A stretch of 59,807 nucleotides of DNA, from positions 1 through 59,807 of the forward strand of contig CALFEO010000023.1 of the NCBI GenBank assembly GCA_937949995.1, given 5' to 3'. Below the pieces are notes generated by a model. That model did not search any database. It was not told where the DNA came from and saw nothing but the letters and a program-made list of their open reading frames with translations. Each line of letters begins with the position of its first letter. The first letter of the stretch is position 1. Below, piece after piece: positions 15,913 to 24,509 of this stretch. The translations under genes and the position numbers were made by a program. The DNA comes from an uncultured bacterium. GTDB taxonomy: Bacteria > Patescibacteriota > Patescibacteriia > 2-12-FULL-60-25.

Positions 15913-17247
15913 ATGAAATATAAACAATTTACCGATTTCTTTGCTAAATACTGGCTCATTTCCGTAATTTTTCTTGCCGGTTTGTGCTTGACGACGGGTT
16001 TTTTCATTGGCCGCTCCGGAGCGTCTTCCGCTGAAACGCTGGTCTCATCCGGCAAAACCGTGCGGGGCGTGGGTTCATTGCCCGATTCCGGCACTTTGTC
16101 TGAAGATATCGATTTCAATCAATTTTGGGAATTGTGGAAATTATTGCAACTGCGTTATTACGAAGATGCTGATGAAGAGCAGATGTTTTACGGGGCGCTA
16201 AAAGGCTTGGCCGGTTCCATGGGCGATCCGTACACAAACTTCTTTGAGCCAAAGTCCGCCAAAGAGTTTAGTGATTCCATAAAAGGTGAGTTCGAGGGCA
16301 TTGGCGCGGAAATCGGCATACGCAACAATCAATTGCAAATCGTGGCCCCTTTGCCCGATACACCCGCCGATCGAGCCGGTTTGCGTGCCGGCGATGCGAT
16401 TTTGCAGATTAACGGTACCAGTACGGCCGACATGAGCGTTAATTACGCGGTTTCTTTGATTCGCGGTCCCAAAGATACCGAGGTTACGCTTAACATCGGC
16501 CGCATCAAAAAAACCGAATCCGTAAACGAGTTAACGGGCGAGTCCGTGGTGCTTGAAGAACCGGAAATCTTTGACGTTGTTATCAAGCGCGGTTTGATTC
16601 AAGTTGAATCGGTGCGTTTCAGCTGGCTCGATGACAATATAGCCAAAATACAAATAACCAATTTTAACGAAGATACATCGCGTGAGTTCAAAAAAGCGGT
16701 TGATGAAGTGTTGCAAAAAAATCCCCAAGGTATAATTTTGGATTTACGCAACAATCCGGGCGGATTATTGGACCGTTCCATCAGCGTGGCCGGTGAGTGG
16801 ACGGGCAGTCAGGTTGTTGTGGTCGAGCGCCGTAAGGGCAAAATCATTGATGAATTCCGGGGTACGGGCAGCGGAAAATTAAAAAATATTCGTACGGCTG
16901 TCTTAATCAACGAAGGATCGGCTTCAGCTTCCGAAATCGTGGCCGGCGCTTTAAGCGATTACGGCCTTGCGACTCTTATCGGCGCTAAGACTTTTGGCAA
17001 GGGTTCGGTTCAGGATTACTCCGAGTTCAACGATGGCAGCGCCGTAAAAATCACTATTGCCGAGTGGCTGACACCAAAAGGCAATTCAATCAACGAAACC
17101 GGTATAGAGCCCGATATTAAAGTCGAATATACTTTAGAAAACTACAATGACAACACAGACCCACAACTCGACAAAGCCGTCGAATTCATCAAAGACCCAA
17201 ACAAAGTACTCCAAGAAGCCGCATCAGAAGAAGGCTCCGATCTCTAA
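15913..17247 (+). CDS. C-terminal processing peptidase (S41 family)
   Basis: A 444-aa CtpA/Prc-type serine protease acting outside the membrane. It has an N-terminal membrane anchor (YWLISVIFLAGLCLTTGFFIG), a helical region with GDPYTNFFEP, and a PDZ domain (about 115-200, IGAEIGIRNNQLQIVAPLPD and DRAGLRAGDAILQING). The S41 catalytic core has the nucleophile Ser in NEGSASASEIVAGAL and the general-base Lys in KTFGKGSVQ. All catalytic elements are present. ATG 15913 was chosen because the promoter ends 7 nt upstream. The 3' end overlaps the Nudix gene by 101 nt. Confidence 0.93.
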   Translation: MKYKQFTDFFAKYWLISVIFLAGLCLTTGFFIGRSGASSAETLVSSGKTVRGVGSLPDSGTLSEDIDFNQFWELWKLLQLRYYEDADEEQMFYGALKGLAGSMGDPYTNFFEPKSAKEFSDSIKGEFEGIGAEIGIRNNQLQIVAPLPDTPADRAGLRAGDAILQINGTSTADMSVNYAVSLIRGPKDTEVTLNIGRIKKTESVNELTGESVVLEEPEIFDVVIKRGLIQVESVRFSWLDDNIAKIQITNFNEDTSREFKKAVDEVLQKNPQGIILDLRNNPGGLLDRSISVAGEWTGSQVVVVERRKGKIIDEFRGTGSGKLKNIRTAVLINEGSASASEIVAGALSDYGLATLIGAKTFGKGSVQDYSEFNDGSAVKITIAEWLTPKGNSINETGIEPDIKVEYTLENYNDNTDPQLDKAVEFIKDPNKVLQEAASEEGSDL

Positions 17248-17734
17248 ACGCGATTCAGGATCCGTAAAAGGGCAACGCTACATTCGGCAAGAGTCAGCCG
17301 GCGGTATTATTTATCGCCGTAAAGGTAATCATACGGAAATTTTGTTTTTAAAACGCGAAGACGGCCGTTGGACTTTCCCCAAAGGCAAACGGCAGCTTGG
17401 AGAGTCTAATGTGGTCGCCGCTATTCGCGAAATCCGCGAAGAAACCGGCATTGCCACCTTGCGCTACATCAACTATCTCGGCAACACCAAATTCCGTTTC
17501 ACGGAACGTCACCAAGGTCCCGCGCAAAATATCGATAAAACCGTCCACTTTTTCCTTTTCGAAGCTCCTCCGGGCTCGCGTTTTGATTTACCGGGCACCG
17601 AAGGCATCACGGAAGGCGCCTGGATAGCCTCGGATCGCGCTTTCGCAACCCTAAGCTACCGCAACATGGATCGCATCCTCGCCAAGGCCCTCCGTCTCAT
17701 CGTCGAAGAGGAGAAAAAAAGACCAAAGATTTAA
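17147..17734 (+). CDS. Nudix hydrolase
   Basis: A 195-aa protein with a Nudix domain in its C-terminal two thirds. The Nudix box is GKRQLGE..AAIREIREETGI, with all signature glutamates (REIREE). The first 45 residues are Lys/Ser/Thr-rich and disordered-looking, and are encoded within the 3' end of the protease gene (101-nt overlap). ATG 17147 is the only ATG before the domain. It probably hydrolyses a nucleoside diphosphate derivative; the substrate cannot be deduced. Confidence 0.88.
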   Translation: MTTQTHNSTKPSNSSKTQTKYSKKPHQKKAPISKRDSGSVKGQRYIRQESAGGIIYRRKGNHTEILFLKREDGRWTFPKGKRQLGESNVVAAIREIREETGIATLRYINYLGNTKFRFTERHQGPAQNIDKTVHFFLFEAPPGSRFDLPGTEGITEGAWIASDRAFATLSYRNMDRILAKALRLIVEEEKKRPKI

Positions 17735-17756
17735 AACTGGATCAGTTCATCAAGAT

Positions 17757-17932
17757 TTTATGCTGAGGGGAGAAATCTCTATTGTTATTACCAACCATAT
17801 AAACAATAATTTGTCATTTCTGCTCCTAAGGCGCATCGGATGTGAGAAATCTCCACTGTTAATGCAAACTAAGTTGCTTAAGTGGAGATTTCTCACGTAT
17901 GTTCGAAATGATAAGAGTAGGCAAAATGATTA
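17757..17932. repeat. GAGAAATCTCC palindromic repeat
   Basis: Inverted arms carrying GGGGAGAAATCTC / GTGGAGATTTCTCAC with flanking TCATTTCTGCTCC and TTCGAAATGA. This family is also at 24510, 35790, 41700-42110 and 52560. Confidence 0.8.
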
Positions 17933-17949
17933 ATTGCGGTTAGTTTGGC

Positions 17950-17988
17950 TGTAAGCTAGTAGCTAGAAGCTGGTGGCTGTAGTATAAT
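17950..17988 (+). promoter_or_regulatory. Heptamer array joined to the pyrG -10 box
   Basis: Five AGCTNGN-type heptamers (about 17952-17980) run directly into TATAAT (17983-17988), which ends 10 nt before the pyrG ATG at 17999. No clear -35 box is seen, and the array occupies that position. Confidence 0.55.
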
Positions 17989-17998
17989 GTTATCCCGT

Positions 17999-19648
17999 AT
18001 GGGGAAAAAATTAAAATCATCAAAAAAGCGCCGAATGACCATCTTTGTCGTCGGCGGAGTCATGAGCGGAGTCGGTAAAGGCGTGGTTACGGCCTCTATT
18101 GGCGCCCTCCTTAAAGAGTGCGGTCTTAATGTCACCGCCATGAAAATCGATCCCTACATCAACGTTGATGCGGGGACTATGAACCCCACCGAGCATGGTG
18201 AGGTTTTTGTAACCAAAGACGGCATGGAAACCGATCAAGATATCGGCAACTATGAAAGATTTTTAAATCAGGATATCCCGCGGGTCAATTACATGACAAC
18301 CGGCACCGTCTACAAATCAGTCATTGAGCGCGAGAGATCGTTGGGTTACGGAGGTAAAACCGTGGAGGCGGTGCCTCATATTCCTCTGGAGATCATCTCG
18401 CGTATCACCGCCGCGCAAAAAGACAGCGATGCCGACATCACAATAGTGGAAATAGGCGGTACTTTGGGCGAGTATCAAAACGTCTTGTTTTTGGAAGCCG
18501 CGCGCATGATGAAACGCGATCATCCCAAAGATGTACTCACGGTACTTGTCTCCTACATGCCCGTACCCGCAGCCTTGGGCGAGATGAAAACCAAGCCCAC
18601 TCAATATGCCATCAAGCTTCTCAACGAATCCGGCATGTTTCCCGATCTCATCGTTGCACGTTCAACTCATGCCATCGACAATGTCCGCAAAGAAAAGCTT
18701 AGCCGTAATTGCGGATTAAGCCCGGAGGATGTTATCGCCGCGCCGGATGTGGATTCCATCTACAAAGTTCCCATGGAATTCAAAAAACAACGCGTCGCAA
18801 GCCGAATTTTGCAAAAACTCAATGTCAATAAAAAATGCCCGGTAAAATCAAAATGGGATGATTTTGCCAAAAAAATCGGCAAAACCGGAACGCCGGTTAA
18901 AATCGGTGTAGTCGGCAAATATTTCTCAACCGGAGATTTTGTGCTGGGCGATGTTTATCTCTGCGTACTTGAGGCGTTAAAACACGCTTCATGGCACCTC
19001 GGCGCCACTCCGGAGCTCGTTTGGATTAACAGTGAAGAGCTGGAAAAACATCCCAAAAATATCAATTCTATCCTTAAGCAAGTGGATGGCATTTTGATTC
19101 CCGGAGGTTTTGGTAACAGGGGAGTCGAAGGCAAACTTTTGGCGGTTAAATACGCTCGCGAGAAAAAGGTTCCATATCTTGGACTTTGCTACGGCATGCA
19201 AATGGCTGTTATCGAAGCAGCCCGAAACGTTCTCAATCACAATGATGCCAATACCACCGAGGTAAATCCCAAAACCAAATATCCCGTGATTCACCTCATG
19301 AACGAGCAAGAGGAAAAGATGAAAAACACCAGCTACGGCGGTACTATGCGTTTGGGCGATTATCCCTGCATACTCAAAAAAGATTCATTGGCACACAAGC
19401 TTTACGGTAACGAATCGGTAATCGAGCGGCATCGCCACCGCTACGAATACAACCCCGCTTTCAAAGCCGAACTCGAATCCGCCGGCTTAATCGCCTCCGG
19501 CACATCTCCTGACGGATCCTTGGTTGAGATCGTGGAATGGAAAAATCATCCTTTCTTCATCGCCTCACAATTCCACCCCGAATTCCTCTCCCGCCCCTTT
19601 GCTCCGCATCCGCTCTTCCTGGGATTTATCAAAGCCGCCTTAAAATAG
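17999..19648 (+). CDS. pyrG: CTP synthase
   Basis: Makes CTP from UTP, ATP and glutamine. The protein of about 549 aa has the amidoligase P-loop GGVMSGVGKGV and the conserved DPYINVDAGTMNP and GEVFVTKDG segments. A C-terminal glutamine amidotransferase domain carries the nucleophile in LGLCYGMQ and the His/Glu pair in SQFHPEF. I prefer ATG 17999 over 17987 because the earlier ATG overlaps the TATAAT box, so transcription would begin after it. Length is normal for the family. Confidence 0.97.
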   Translation: MGKKLKSSKKRRMTIFVVGGVMSGVGKGVVTASIGALLKECGLNVTAMKIDPYINVDAGTMNPTEHGEVFVTKDGMETDQDIGNYERFLNQDIPRVNYMTTGTVYKSVIERERSLGYGGKTVEAVPHIPLEIISRITAAQKDSDADITIVEIGGTLGEYQNVLFLEAARMMKRDHPKDVLTVLVSYMPVPAALGEMKTKPTQYAIKLLNESGMFPDLIVARSTHAIDNVRKEKLSRNCGLSPEDVIAAPDVDSIYKVPMEFKKQRVASRILQKLNVNKKCPVKSKWDDFAKKIGKTGTPVKIGVVGKYFSTGDFVLGDVYLCVLEALKHASWHLGATPELVWINSEELEKHPKNINSILKQVDGILIPGGFGNRGVEGKLLAVKYAREKKVPYLGLCYGMQMAVIEAARNVLNHNDANTTEVNPKTKYPVIHLMNEQEEKMKNTSYGGTMRLGDYPCILKKDSLAHKLYGNESVIERHRHRYEYNPAFKAELESAGLIASGTSPDGSLVEIVEWKNHPFFIASQFHPEFLSRPFAPHPLFLGFIKAALK

Positions 19649-19654
19649 ATTAAA

Positions 19655-19788
19655 GTTCATCCCGCAAAGTAACAAGTTCATCAAGTCTAAAGTTCATCGC
19701 GCCAAGTAACAAGTTCATCAAGTCTAAAGTTCGTCAAGAGAAGCTTAAGATACTCTTGATGAACTTGCTACTTTAAACTTGATGAACT
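19655..19788. repeat. AGTTCATCAAG palindromic repeat
   Basis: Tandem and inverted copies of AGTAACAAGTTCATCAAGT and its complement, folding back around AAGCTTAAG. Lies between the convergent pyrG and rpmA genes. Confidence 0.8.
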
Positions 19789-19816
19789 AAAAAAACGAGC
19801 CTTAGCTCGTTTTTTC
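19789..19816. terminator. Bidirectional terminator between pyrG and rpmA
   Basis: AAAAAACGAGC-CTTA-GCTCGTTTTTT. The hairpin has A and T tracts on both sides, so it can serve both converging genes. It includes the last codons of rpmA. Confidence 0.8.
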
Positions 19817-20092
19817 GTGCGGGATTACATCCGCGAATTTTGTCCATCTGCGTCCTCCGGCAAATGTTTTTATATGTCTTTCTGTAAATTTTACTATACC
19901 ATCAACCACCGCGTAGATCGTGTCATCCTTGCCGATTCTGGTATTTAAACCGGGGCGGATTTTTGAACCGCGCTGGCGAATGATTATATTGCCGATTTTT
20001 ACTTTCTCACCGGCATATTTTTTGGTGCCCAAACGCTGACCTTGTGAATCGCGGCCAAGTCTTGTCGAGCCTCCGGCTTTAATGTGTGCCAT
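19802..20092 (-). CDS. rpmA: 50S ribosomal protein bL27
   Basis: A 96-aa bL27, a large-subunit protein near the peptidyl transferase centre. It starts MAHIKAGGSTRLGRDSQGQR with the conserved N-terminal basic pattern, followed by GTKKYAGEKVKIGNIIIRQRG and the C-terminal TIYAVVDGIVKF. The N-terminus directly resembles mature L27 and has no Firmicutes-type cleavable extension. rplU, its common partner, is not adjacent. The gene sits alone between repeat elements. Confidence 0.95.
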   Translation of the reverse strand: MAHIKAGGSTRLGRDSQGQRLGTKKYAGEKVKIGNIIIRQRGSKIRPGLNTRIGKDDTIYAVVDGIVKFTERHIKTFAGGRRWTKFADVIPHEKTS

Positions 20093-20099
20093 AAAATAG

Positions 20100-20205
20100 A
20101 TTAAAGTTTATCAAGTGCAAAGTTCATCAAGAAAAACTTGGGTTACTCCTGATGAACTCTAGTCTTTAAACTTGATGAACTCCTGATGAACTTGTTACTT
20201 TAAGT
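20100..20205. repeat. AGTTCATCAAG palindromic repeat
   Basis: A short version of the palindromic family lying directly upstream of the rpmA start, so an rpmA transcript must begin in or near it. Confidence 0.75.
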
Positions 20206-20233
20206 GTGCGTATATTAAGCTAAAAACAGGGGC

Positions 20234-20262
20234 TTGTCAAGCTTGGTTTACGGCGATATAGT
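20234..20262 (+). promoter_or_regulatory. Promoter of the NifU-like gene
   Basis: TTGTCA (20234-20239), 17-bp spacer, TATAGT (20257-20262). It ends 8 nt before the ATG at 20271, giving a leaderless mRNA. Confidence 0.75.
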
Positions 20263-20270
20263 TATAAGCG

Positions 20271-20519
20271 ATGACAAACTCAAAAGAACAATTTATTAGC
20301 CAAATAGAGCGAATTTTAGAAGAGGTGCGCGAGCCTCTGATTTTGCATGGGGGTAACGTTGAATTGGTCGATGCCGATCCTGAAACAGGCATTGTGAACG
20401 TTCGTCTGCATGGCGCTTGCGTAGGCTGTCCCATGGCGCAAATCACCCTAAAATCAGGCATCGAGGCCGCATTAATGGAACAATTGCCCCAAATAACCGA
20501 AGTCAAAGCCGTAGAATAA
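20271..20519 (+). CDS. NifU C-terminal-domain (Nfu-type) Fe-S carrier
   Basis: An 82-aa stand-alone NifU-like domain, thought to carry and deliver [4Fe-4S] clusters as a dimer. The cluster ligands are the CxxC in HGACVGCPMAQ (about residues 47-57), preceded by LHGGNVELVDAD. Size is that of a minimal Nfu protein. It is followed 3 nt later by a small membrane protein gene. Confidence 0.92.
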   Translation: MTNSKEQFISQIERILEEVREPLILHGGNVELVDADPETGIVNVRLHGACVGCPMAQITLKSGIEAALMEQLPQITEVKAVE

Positions 20520-20522
20520 GCT

Positions 20523-20900
20523 ATGATGCTGGATGAATGGCGCTTTAATTTCCGCATAGCTTGGGAAAATCGATTTCTGCGCTGGTTTGGCATTTCAACT
20601 TTATCTCTGCTCATCGCTTCATCCGTATATTCGGGTATTCGGTTGTTCAGTCTGTCATTGCCGGCCGGTTTTGTCGTAACACATTACACCGTTTATCTCG
20701 GAATCGATCAGGTTTTGCCTTCATATTGGATTGTTATGATTCTGTTGGTGCCAATTGTTTTGATTTCTGGTACCATAGCCATGGGTTTTCTGTTTTTTCG
20801 GCAAGATTCCATTGCCGGAGGCGGTCTCTTGAGTCTGGCCGCCGCAACAACAATCATCTGGATAATCCAACTCTTTCATCTAATTAAAATAAACATCTAA
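20523..20900 (+). CDS. Small three-helix membrane protein, unknown
   Basis: A 125-aa (or 124-aa from the second Met) protein with three hydrophobic segments: LSLLIASSVYSGI, YWIVMILLVPIVLISGTIAMGFLFF and LSLAAATTIIWIIQLFHLI. An amphipathic start is rich in Trp and Arg. It is not recognised as a family. Starting 3 nt after the NifU-like gene, it is probably cotranscribed. Confidence 0.7.
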   Translation: MMLDEWRFNFRIAWENRFLRWFGISTLSLLIASSVYSGIRLFSLSLPAGFVVTHYTVYLGIDQVLPSYWIVMILLVPIVLISGTIAMGFLFFRQDSIAGGGLLSLAAATTIIWIIQLFHLIKINI

Positions 20901-20927
20901 CTAAGAAGGTACTGCGTCGTAATGTTC

Positions 20928-21140
20928 ATTGTCTGAACCTTGACCGTGCTCCTCGTAGCCAACGGCGAAGTGGGGTTAACTGGATTACTGGACGAGTTCA
21001 TCAAGTTTAAAGTAACAAGTTCATCAAGAGTTCATCAAGTTAAAAGTCTAAAGTTCATAAAGTGGGGCTTAAGTAACTCTTGAAGAACTTTAGACTTGAT
21101 GAACTTTCCACCGGTTCGGGATAATCAAGGTTCAGATAAT
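20928..21140. mobile_element. MITE-like element with ATTGTCTGAACC ends
   Basis: About 213 bp. The left end is ATTGTCTGAACCTTGA and the right end TAATCAAGGTTCAGATAAT (inverted). Inside are a nested CTCGTAGCC..GGCGAAGTGGG palindrome and the AGTTCATCAAG palindrome. It carries no gene and ends 28 bp before mraY. Confidence 0.7.
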
Positions 21141-21168
21141 AGTGTTGCGACTAGTCAAATAGTTTTCT

Positions 21169-22218
21169 ATGGATTCAATCTCTTGGGAAGTCATTCGTAT
21201 TATCACGCTCGCCTTTGCGTGCTTTTTTGTTGCTTTTGTCAGCACGCCCACCGTGGTTAAATTATTGCGTAAATACAAGATGGGTAAAAATATCCGCGAC
21301 GAAGCATCCGCGCCCATCATGCATAAATTACACGCCGCCAAAAGCGGAACTCCCAGCATGGGCGGTATAGTAATTTGGGGATCCGTGCTTATCGTTGTAG
21401 GCGCTTTGTGGCTTGTTTGTGTTTTATTTGAAAATGAATTTTGGTGTTCGTGGAACATCTTGTCCCGCAGTCAAACTTTTGTGCCTTTTGGCGCCATGAT
21501 GGCCGCCGCCATGATCGGTTTGGTTGATGATTATTTTAATGTCCGCAAAATCGGCCCCAAGGGCGGAGGCTTGCGCATGCGTCATCGATTGTTGGCGTAC
21601 GCTGCCATTGCAGCCGTCTGTGCGTGGTGGTTTTACGATAAATTGGATTGGAGCTCAATGCACATTCCGTTTTACGGCAATTTCGAACTATCCTGGCTTT
21701 ACATTCCTTTTTTTATCTTCATAATTGTAGCAACATCTTTTTCGGTCAACGAAACCGATGGCTTGGACGGTCTGGCCGGCGGTACGCTCATGGCCGCTTT
21801 CGGCGCTTACGCGGCAATCGCTTTCATGCAAGGCCGTACCGATATTGCCGCACTTTGCGCGGCCATTATCGGAGCTTTAATGGCTTTCCTTTGGCACAAC
21901 ATTAATCCCGCCGCCTTTTTCATGGGTGATACCGGAGCGATGGCCTTGGGAACCGCGCTCGGCATCATTGCCATGCTCACCAATCAACCCCTGCTCCTGC
22001 CAATCATCGGCATACCGTTTGTTGTTGAGTCCGGCTCGGTTATCATGCAGATCACTTCCAAAAAATTACGCAATGGCAAAAAGATTTTTCAAAGTTCGCC
22101 TCTGCACCATCACCTCGAAGCTATCGGCTGGGGCGAGCCTAAAATTGTCATGCGGTTTTGGATCGTGTCATTTATTTTTGCGGCCATCGGCGTGATGATC
22201 CATCTTATAGATCGCTAA
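21169..22218 (+). CDS. mraY: Phospho-N-acetylmuramoyl-pentapeptide transferase
   Basis: Makes lipid I by moving phospho-MurNAc-pentapeptide from UDP to undecaprenyl phosphate in the inner leaflet of the membrane. The 349-aa multi-pass protein has the signature GTPSMGGIVI, the acidic VDDYFNVRK, NETDGLDGLAGG and the terminal LHHHLEAIGW loop. About ten hydrophobic segments are visible. It is the first gene of a mraY-ftsW-murG operon; the next gene starts 2 nt after its stop. Confidence 0.96.
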   Translation: MDSISWEVIRIITLAFACFFVAFVSTPTVVKLLRKYKMGKNIRDEASAPIMHKLHAAKSGTPSMGGIVIWGSVLIVVGALWLVCVLFENEFWCSWNILSRSQTFVPFGAMMAAAMIGLVDDYFNVRKIGPKGGGLRMRHRLLAYAAIAAVCAWWFYDKLDWSSMHIPFYGNFELSWLYIPFFIFIIVATSFSVNETDGLDGLAGGTLMAAFGAYAAIAFMQGRTDIAALCAAIIGALMAFLWHNINPAAFFMGDTGAMALGTALGIIAMLTNQPLLLPIIGIPFVVESGSVIMQITSKKLRNGKKIFQSSPLHHHLEAIGWGEPKIVMRFWIVSFIFAAIGVMIHLIDR

Positions 22219-22220
22219 CT

Positions 22221-23342
22221 ATGCGCGAAGAACGGGGGAAGATCAATCGCAGTTTTCTCTACAGCCTGATTATTTTGGTTGCTTTTGGTCTGCTTGTTCT
22301 TCTGTCGGCCAGTGGTCCAACAGGTTATCAAAAATTCGGTGACGTGCTGTATTTTTTTAAACACCAAATCATTCATGGTTTAATACCCGGCGCTTTGCTT
22401 TTTTATATTTTCTCCCGTCTCGATTATCGTCGTTTGGTCAAGCTGGCGCCCTGGGCCATGATTTTATCCATCATTTTGCTTTTATTGGTCTATATTCCCG
22501 GAATTGGTATGCGTTTTGGCGGATCGGGCAGGTGGGTGGATTTCGGCTTGTTTTCTTTTCAGCCATCCGAATTCGTTAAAATCGGTTTCTTGGTTTACGT
22601 GGCCGCTTGGCTGGAAAGGCGTACGCAAAATAAAGAAGCTCACACTGTAGAAAAAGGTCTGATCCCTTTTTTGATTTCTCTATCCGTCATAATGGGATTG
22701 CTGATAATGCAACCCAATACGGGATCCATGGTTGTAATAGCGGGTGCGGCTTTAACCGCATATTTTATTTCCGGAGCTCCTTTGGTTTACTTCGCCGGCA
22801 TCGGTGCCGGAGCGGCAGCCCTATTTTGGATTTTGATTAAAACAACTCCTTATCGCGCGCAACGCATTTTAACTTTTTTACATCCCGAGTTGGATCCGCA
22901 GGGCAAAGGTTATCACATAAATCAAGCCTTCTTGGCTATTGGATCCGGCGGGTTTTGGGGGTTGGGTTACGGTCATTCTCGGCAAAAATATCTATATTTA
23001 CCCGAAGTGGCCGGCGACTCCATATTCGCTGTTATGGCCGAAGAAATGGGTTACGTTGTTTCTTGCCTGTTTTTATTTGTTTTGGGATTTTTCGTTTACA
23101 CTTGTTTTGATATCGCAAAGCATGCTGAAGATCCATTTGGCCGATTTTTGGCCGTGGGCATCGGGGCTTGGATCGGTATTCAAAGTGCGCTTAACATAGC
23201 CTCGATGTTGGGGCTTGTGCCGATTACCGGAGTAACATTGCCGTTTATCAGCTACGGGAGTTCGGCTTTTGTTGCGCTCTCTATCGCTTGTGGTATTATG
23301 GCTTCTATAAGCAGGGGGTCAAAAATATGGCAAGAAAGATAG
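22221..23342 (+). CDS. ftsW: FtsW/RodA family peptidoglycan polymerase
   Basis: A 373-aa SEDS protein with about ten membrane segments, a glycosyltransferase polymerising lipid II. Family signatures include FQPSEFVKIGF, GSGRWVDFG, QPNTGSMVVI, LDPQGKGYHINQA and the C-terminal PITGVTLPFISYGSSA. The position between mraY and murG suggests FtsW (division) rather than RodA, but sequence alone does not separate them. ATG 22221 lies 2 nt after mraY. Confidence 0.93.
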   Translation: MREERGKINRSFLYSLIILVAFGLLVLLSASGPTGYQKFGDVLYFFKHQIIHGLIPGALLFYIFSRLDYRRLVKLAPWAMILSIILLLLVYIPGIGMRFGGSGRWVDFGLFSFQPSEFVKIGFLVYVAAWLERRTQNKEAHTVEKGLIPFLISLSVIMGLLIMQPNTGSMVVIAGAALTAYFISGAPLVYFAGIGAGAAALFWILIKTTPYRAQRILTFLHPELDPQGKGYHINQAFLAIGSGGFWGLGYGHSRQKYLYLPEVAGDSIFAVMAEEMGYVVSCLFLFVLGFFVYTCFDIAKHAEDPFGRFLAVGIGAWIGIQSALNIASMLGLVPITGVTLPFISYGSSAFVALSIACGIMASISRGSKIWQER

Positions 23343-24409
23343 CATTGGTTGGCGGGGGCACAATGGGGCCAACGGCTCCTTTATTGGCTTTGTATGATTA
23401 TTGGCGCAAAACTCATCCTCGCGATCAATTCATCTGGGCGGGTACGGCCGAAGGTCCGGAGCGCAAACCCGTCGAAGCGCGGGGCATGCAATTCGCAATA
23501 ATTCCCAGCGCAAAAATTCCACGCTACTTCTCTGTAAAACTTTTCACTTGGCCTTTTGAATATTTTAGAGCCGTCCAAGCCTCCAAAACATTTTTGGATA
23601 AACACAAGCCCGATATCATAATCGGCGCCGGCGGTTTTACGCAAGTCCCTCTGATCCGCACCGCTGCCCGCCGCAACATTCCCTGCATCATCCATCAATT
23701 GGATTTTGTACCGGGTTGGTCCAATCTTGCGGTGCAAAAATTTTGCAAGTACATCACAACCACTTTTGTATATCATTATAAAAAATTCCGTAAATGCAAA
23801 AATGAAAAGCAAATTGCCACGCCCAATCGTTTTGCTGCCATGGAAATTCCCGAAAAAAAACCTTCCAAAGAATACTTCGGTTTTAACGGTGACATGCCCG
23901 TGTTATTGGTCATCGGCGGGGGTACAGGCTCTCGTGCCTTAAATCAGGCCACCGAAGCCAATATCGAGAAGTGGCTCGAAAAAATCCAAGTCCTTCAGCT
24001 TACGGGCCGCGGCCGCAGTACCAATCCGTCCGAGCGCACCGGCTATAAGCGCTATGAGTTTTTGGATCGTGATGAACTCTTGCGAGCTTATGCATCCGCC
24101 GACATCGTAATCTCCCGCGCCGGCATGGGCGGCATCACCGATCTCGCCACTCTGTCCAAGCCGACAATTTTGGTTCCCATTCCCAACACTCATCAAGAAA
24201 AAAACACCCGTCACTTGCCATTGGCAGCCATCGAAGTCAAAGAATCCGATCATCTTTTCGAAGATCTTTACAAAGAGGTTTTGCGCCTCCTTAAAGATCC
24301 CGACAAACGCAAAAAACTCGGCCACGAACTCCACCGCACCGTCACCACCGACAATGGCCGTGAATGGGCAAGTATCATCGAAAGATATCTGCCAGAGGAT
24401 TTGGAATAG
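23327..24409 (+). CDS. murG: MurG-like UDP-GlcNAc transferase
   Basis: Adds GlcNAc to lipid I to form lipid II on the cytoplasmic membrane face. The 360-aa GT-B protein has the N-terminal loop GGGTMGPTAPLLAL, GAGGFTQVPLI, and the C-terminal VIGGGTGSRALN, SRAGMGGITDLATL and PIPNTHQEKNTR. In most MurG proteins the first loop reads GGTGGHxxPA; here the His is replaced (GGTMGPTAP). ATG 23327 has an upstream AGGGGG ribosome site and overlaps ftsW by 16 nt. Neighbours make the assignment firm, but the missing His is worth noting. Confidence 0.9.
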   Translation: MARKIALVGGGTMGPTAPLLALYDYWRKTHPRDQFIWAGTAEGPERKPVEARGMQFAIIPSAKIPRYFSVKLFTWPFEYFRAVQASKTFLDKHKPDIIIGAGGFTQVPLIRTAARRNIPCIIHQLDFVPGWSNLAVQKFCKYITTTFVYHYKKFRKCKNEKQIATPNRFAAMEIPEKKPSKEYFGFNGDMPVLLVIGGGTGSRALNQATEANIEKWLEKIQVLQLTGRGRSTNPSERTGYKRYEFLDRDELLRAYASADIVISRAGMGGITDLATLSKPTILVPIPNTHQEKNTRHLPLAAIEVKESDHLFEDLYKEVLRLLKDPDKRKKLGHELHRTVTTDNGREWASIIERYLPEDLE

Positions 24410-24509
24410 CATGTACGGCACGGATATACATCCTTCTACGCTGACCGACTTCGCTAAAGCTTCGAGGGTCACGAAGCTACCCAGGACTTCGCAAGGTTTA
24501 TCCTGTTTT

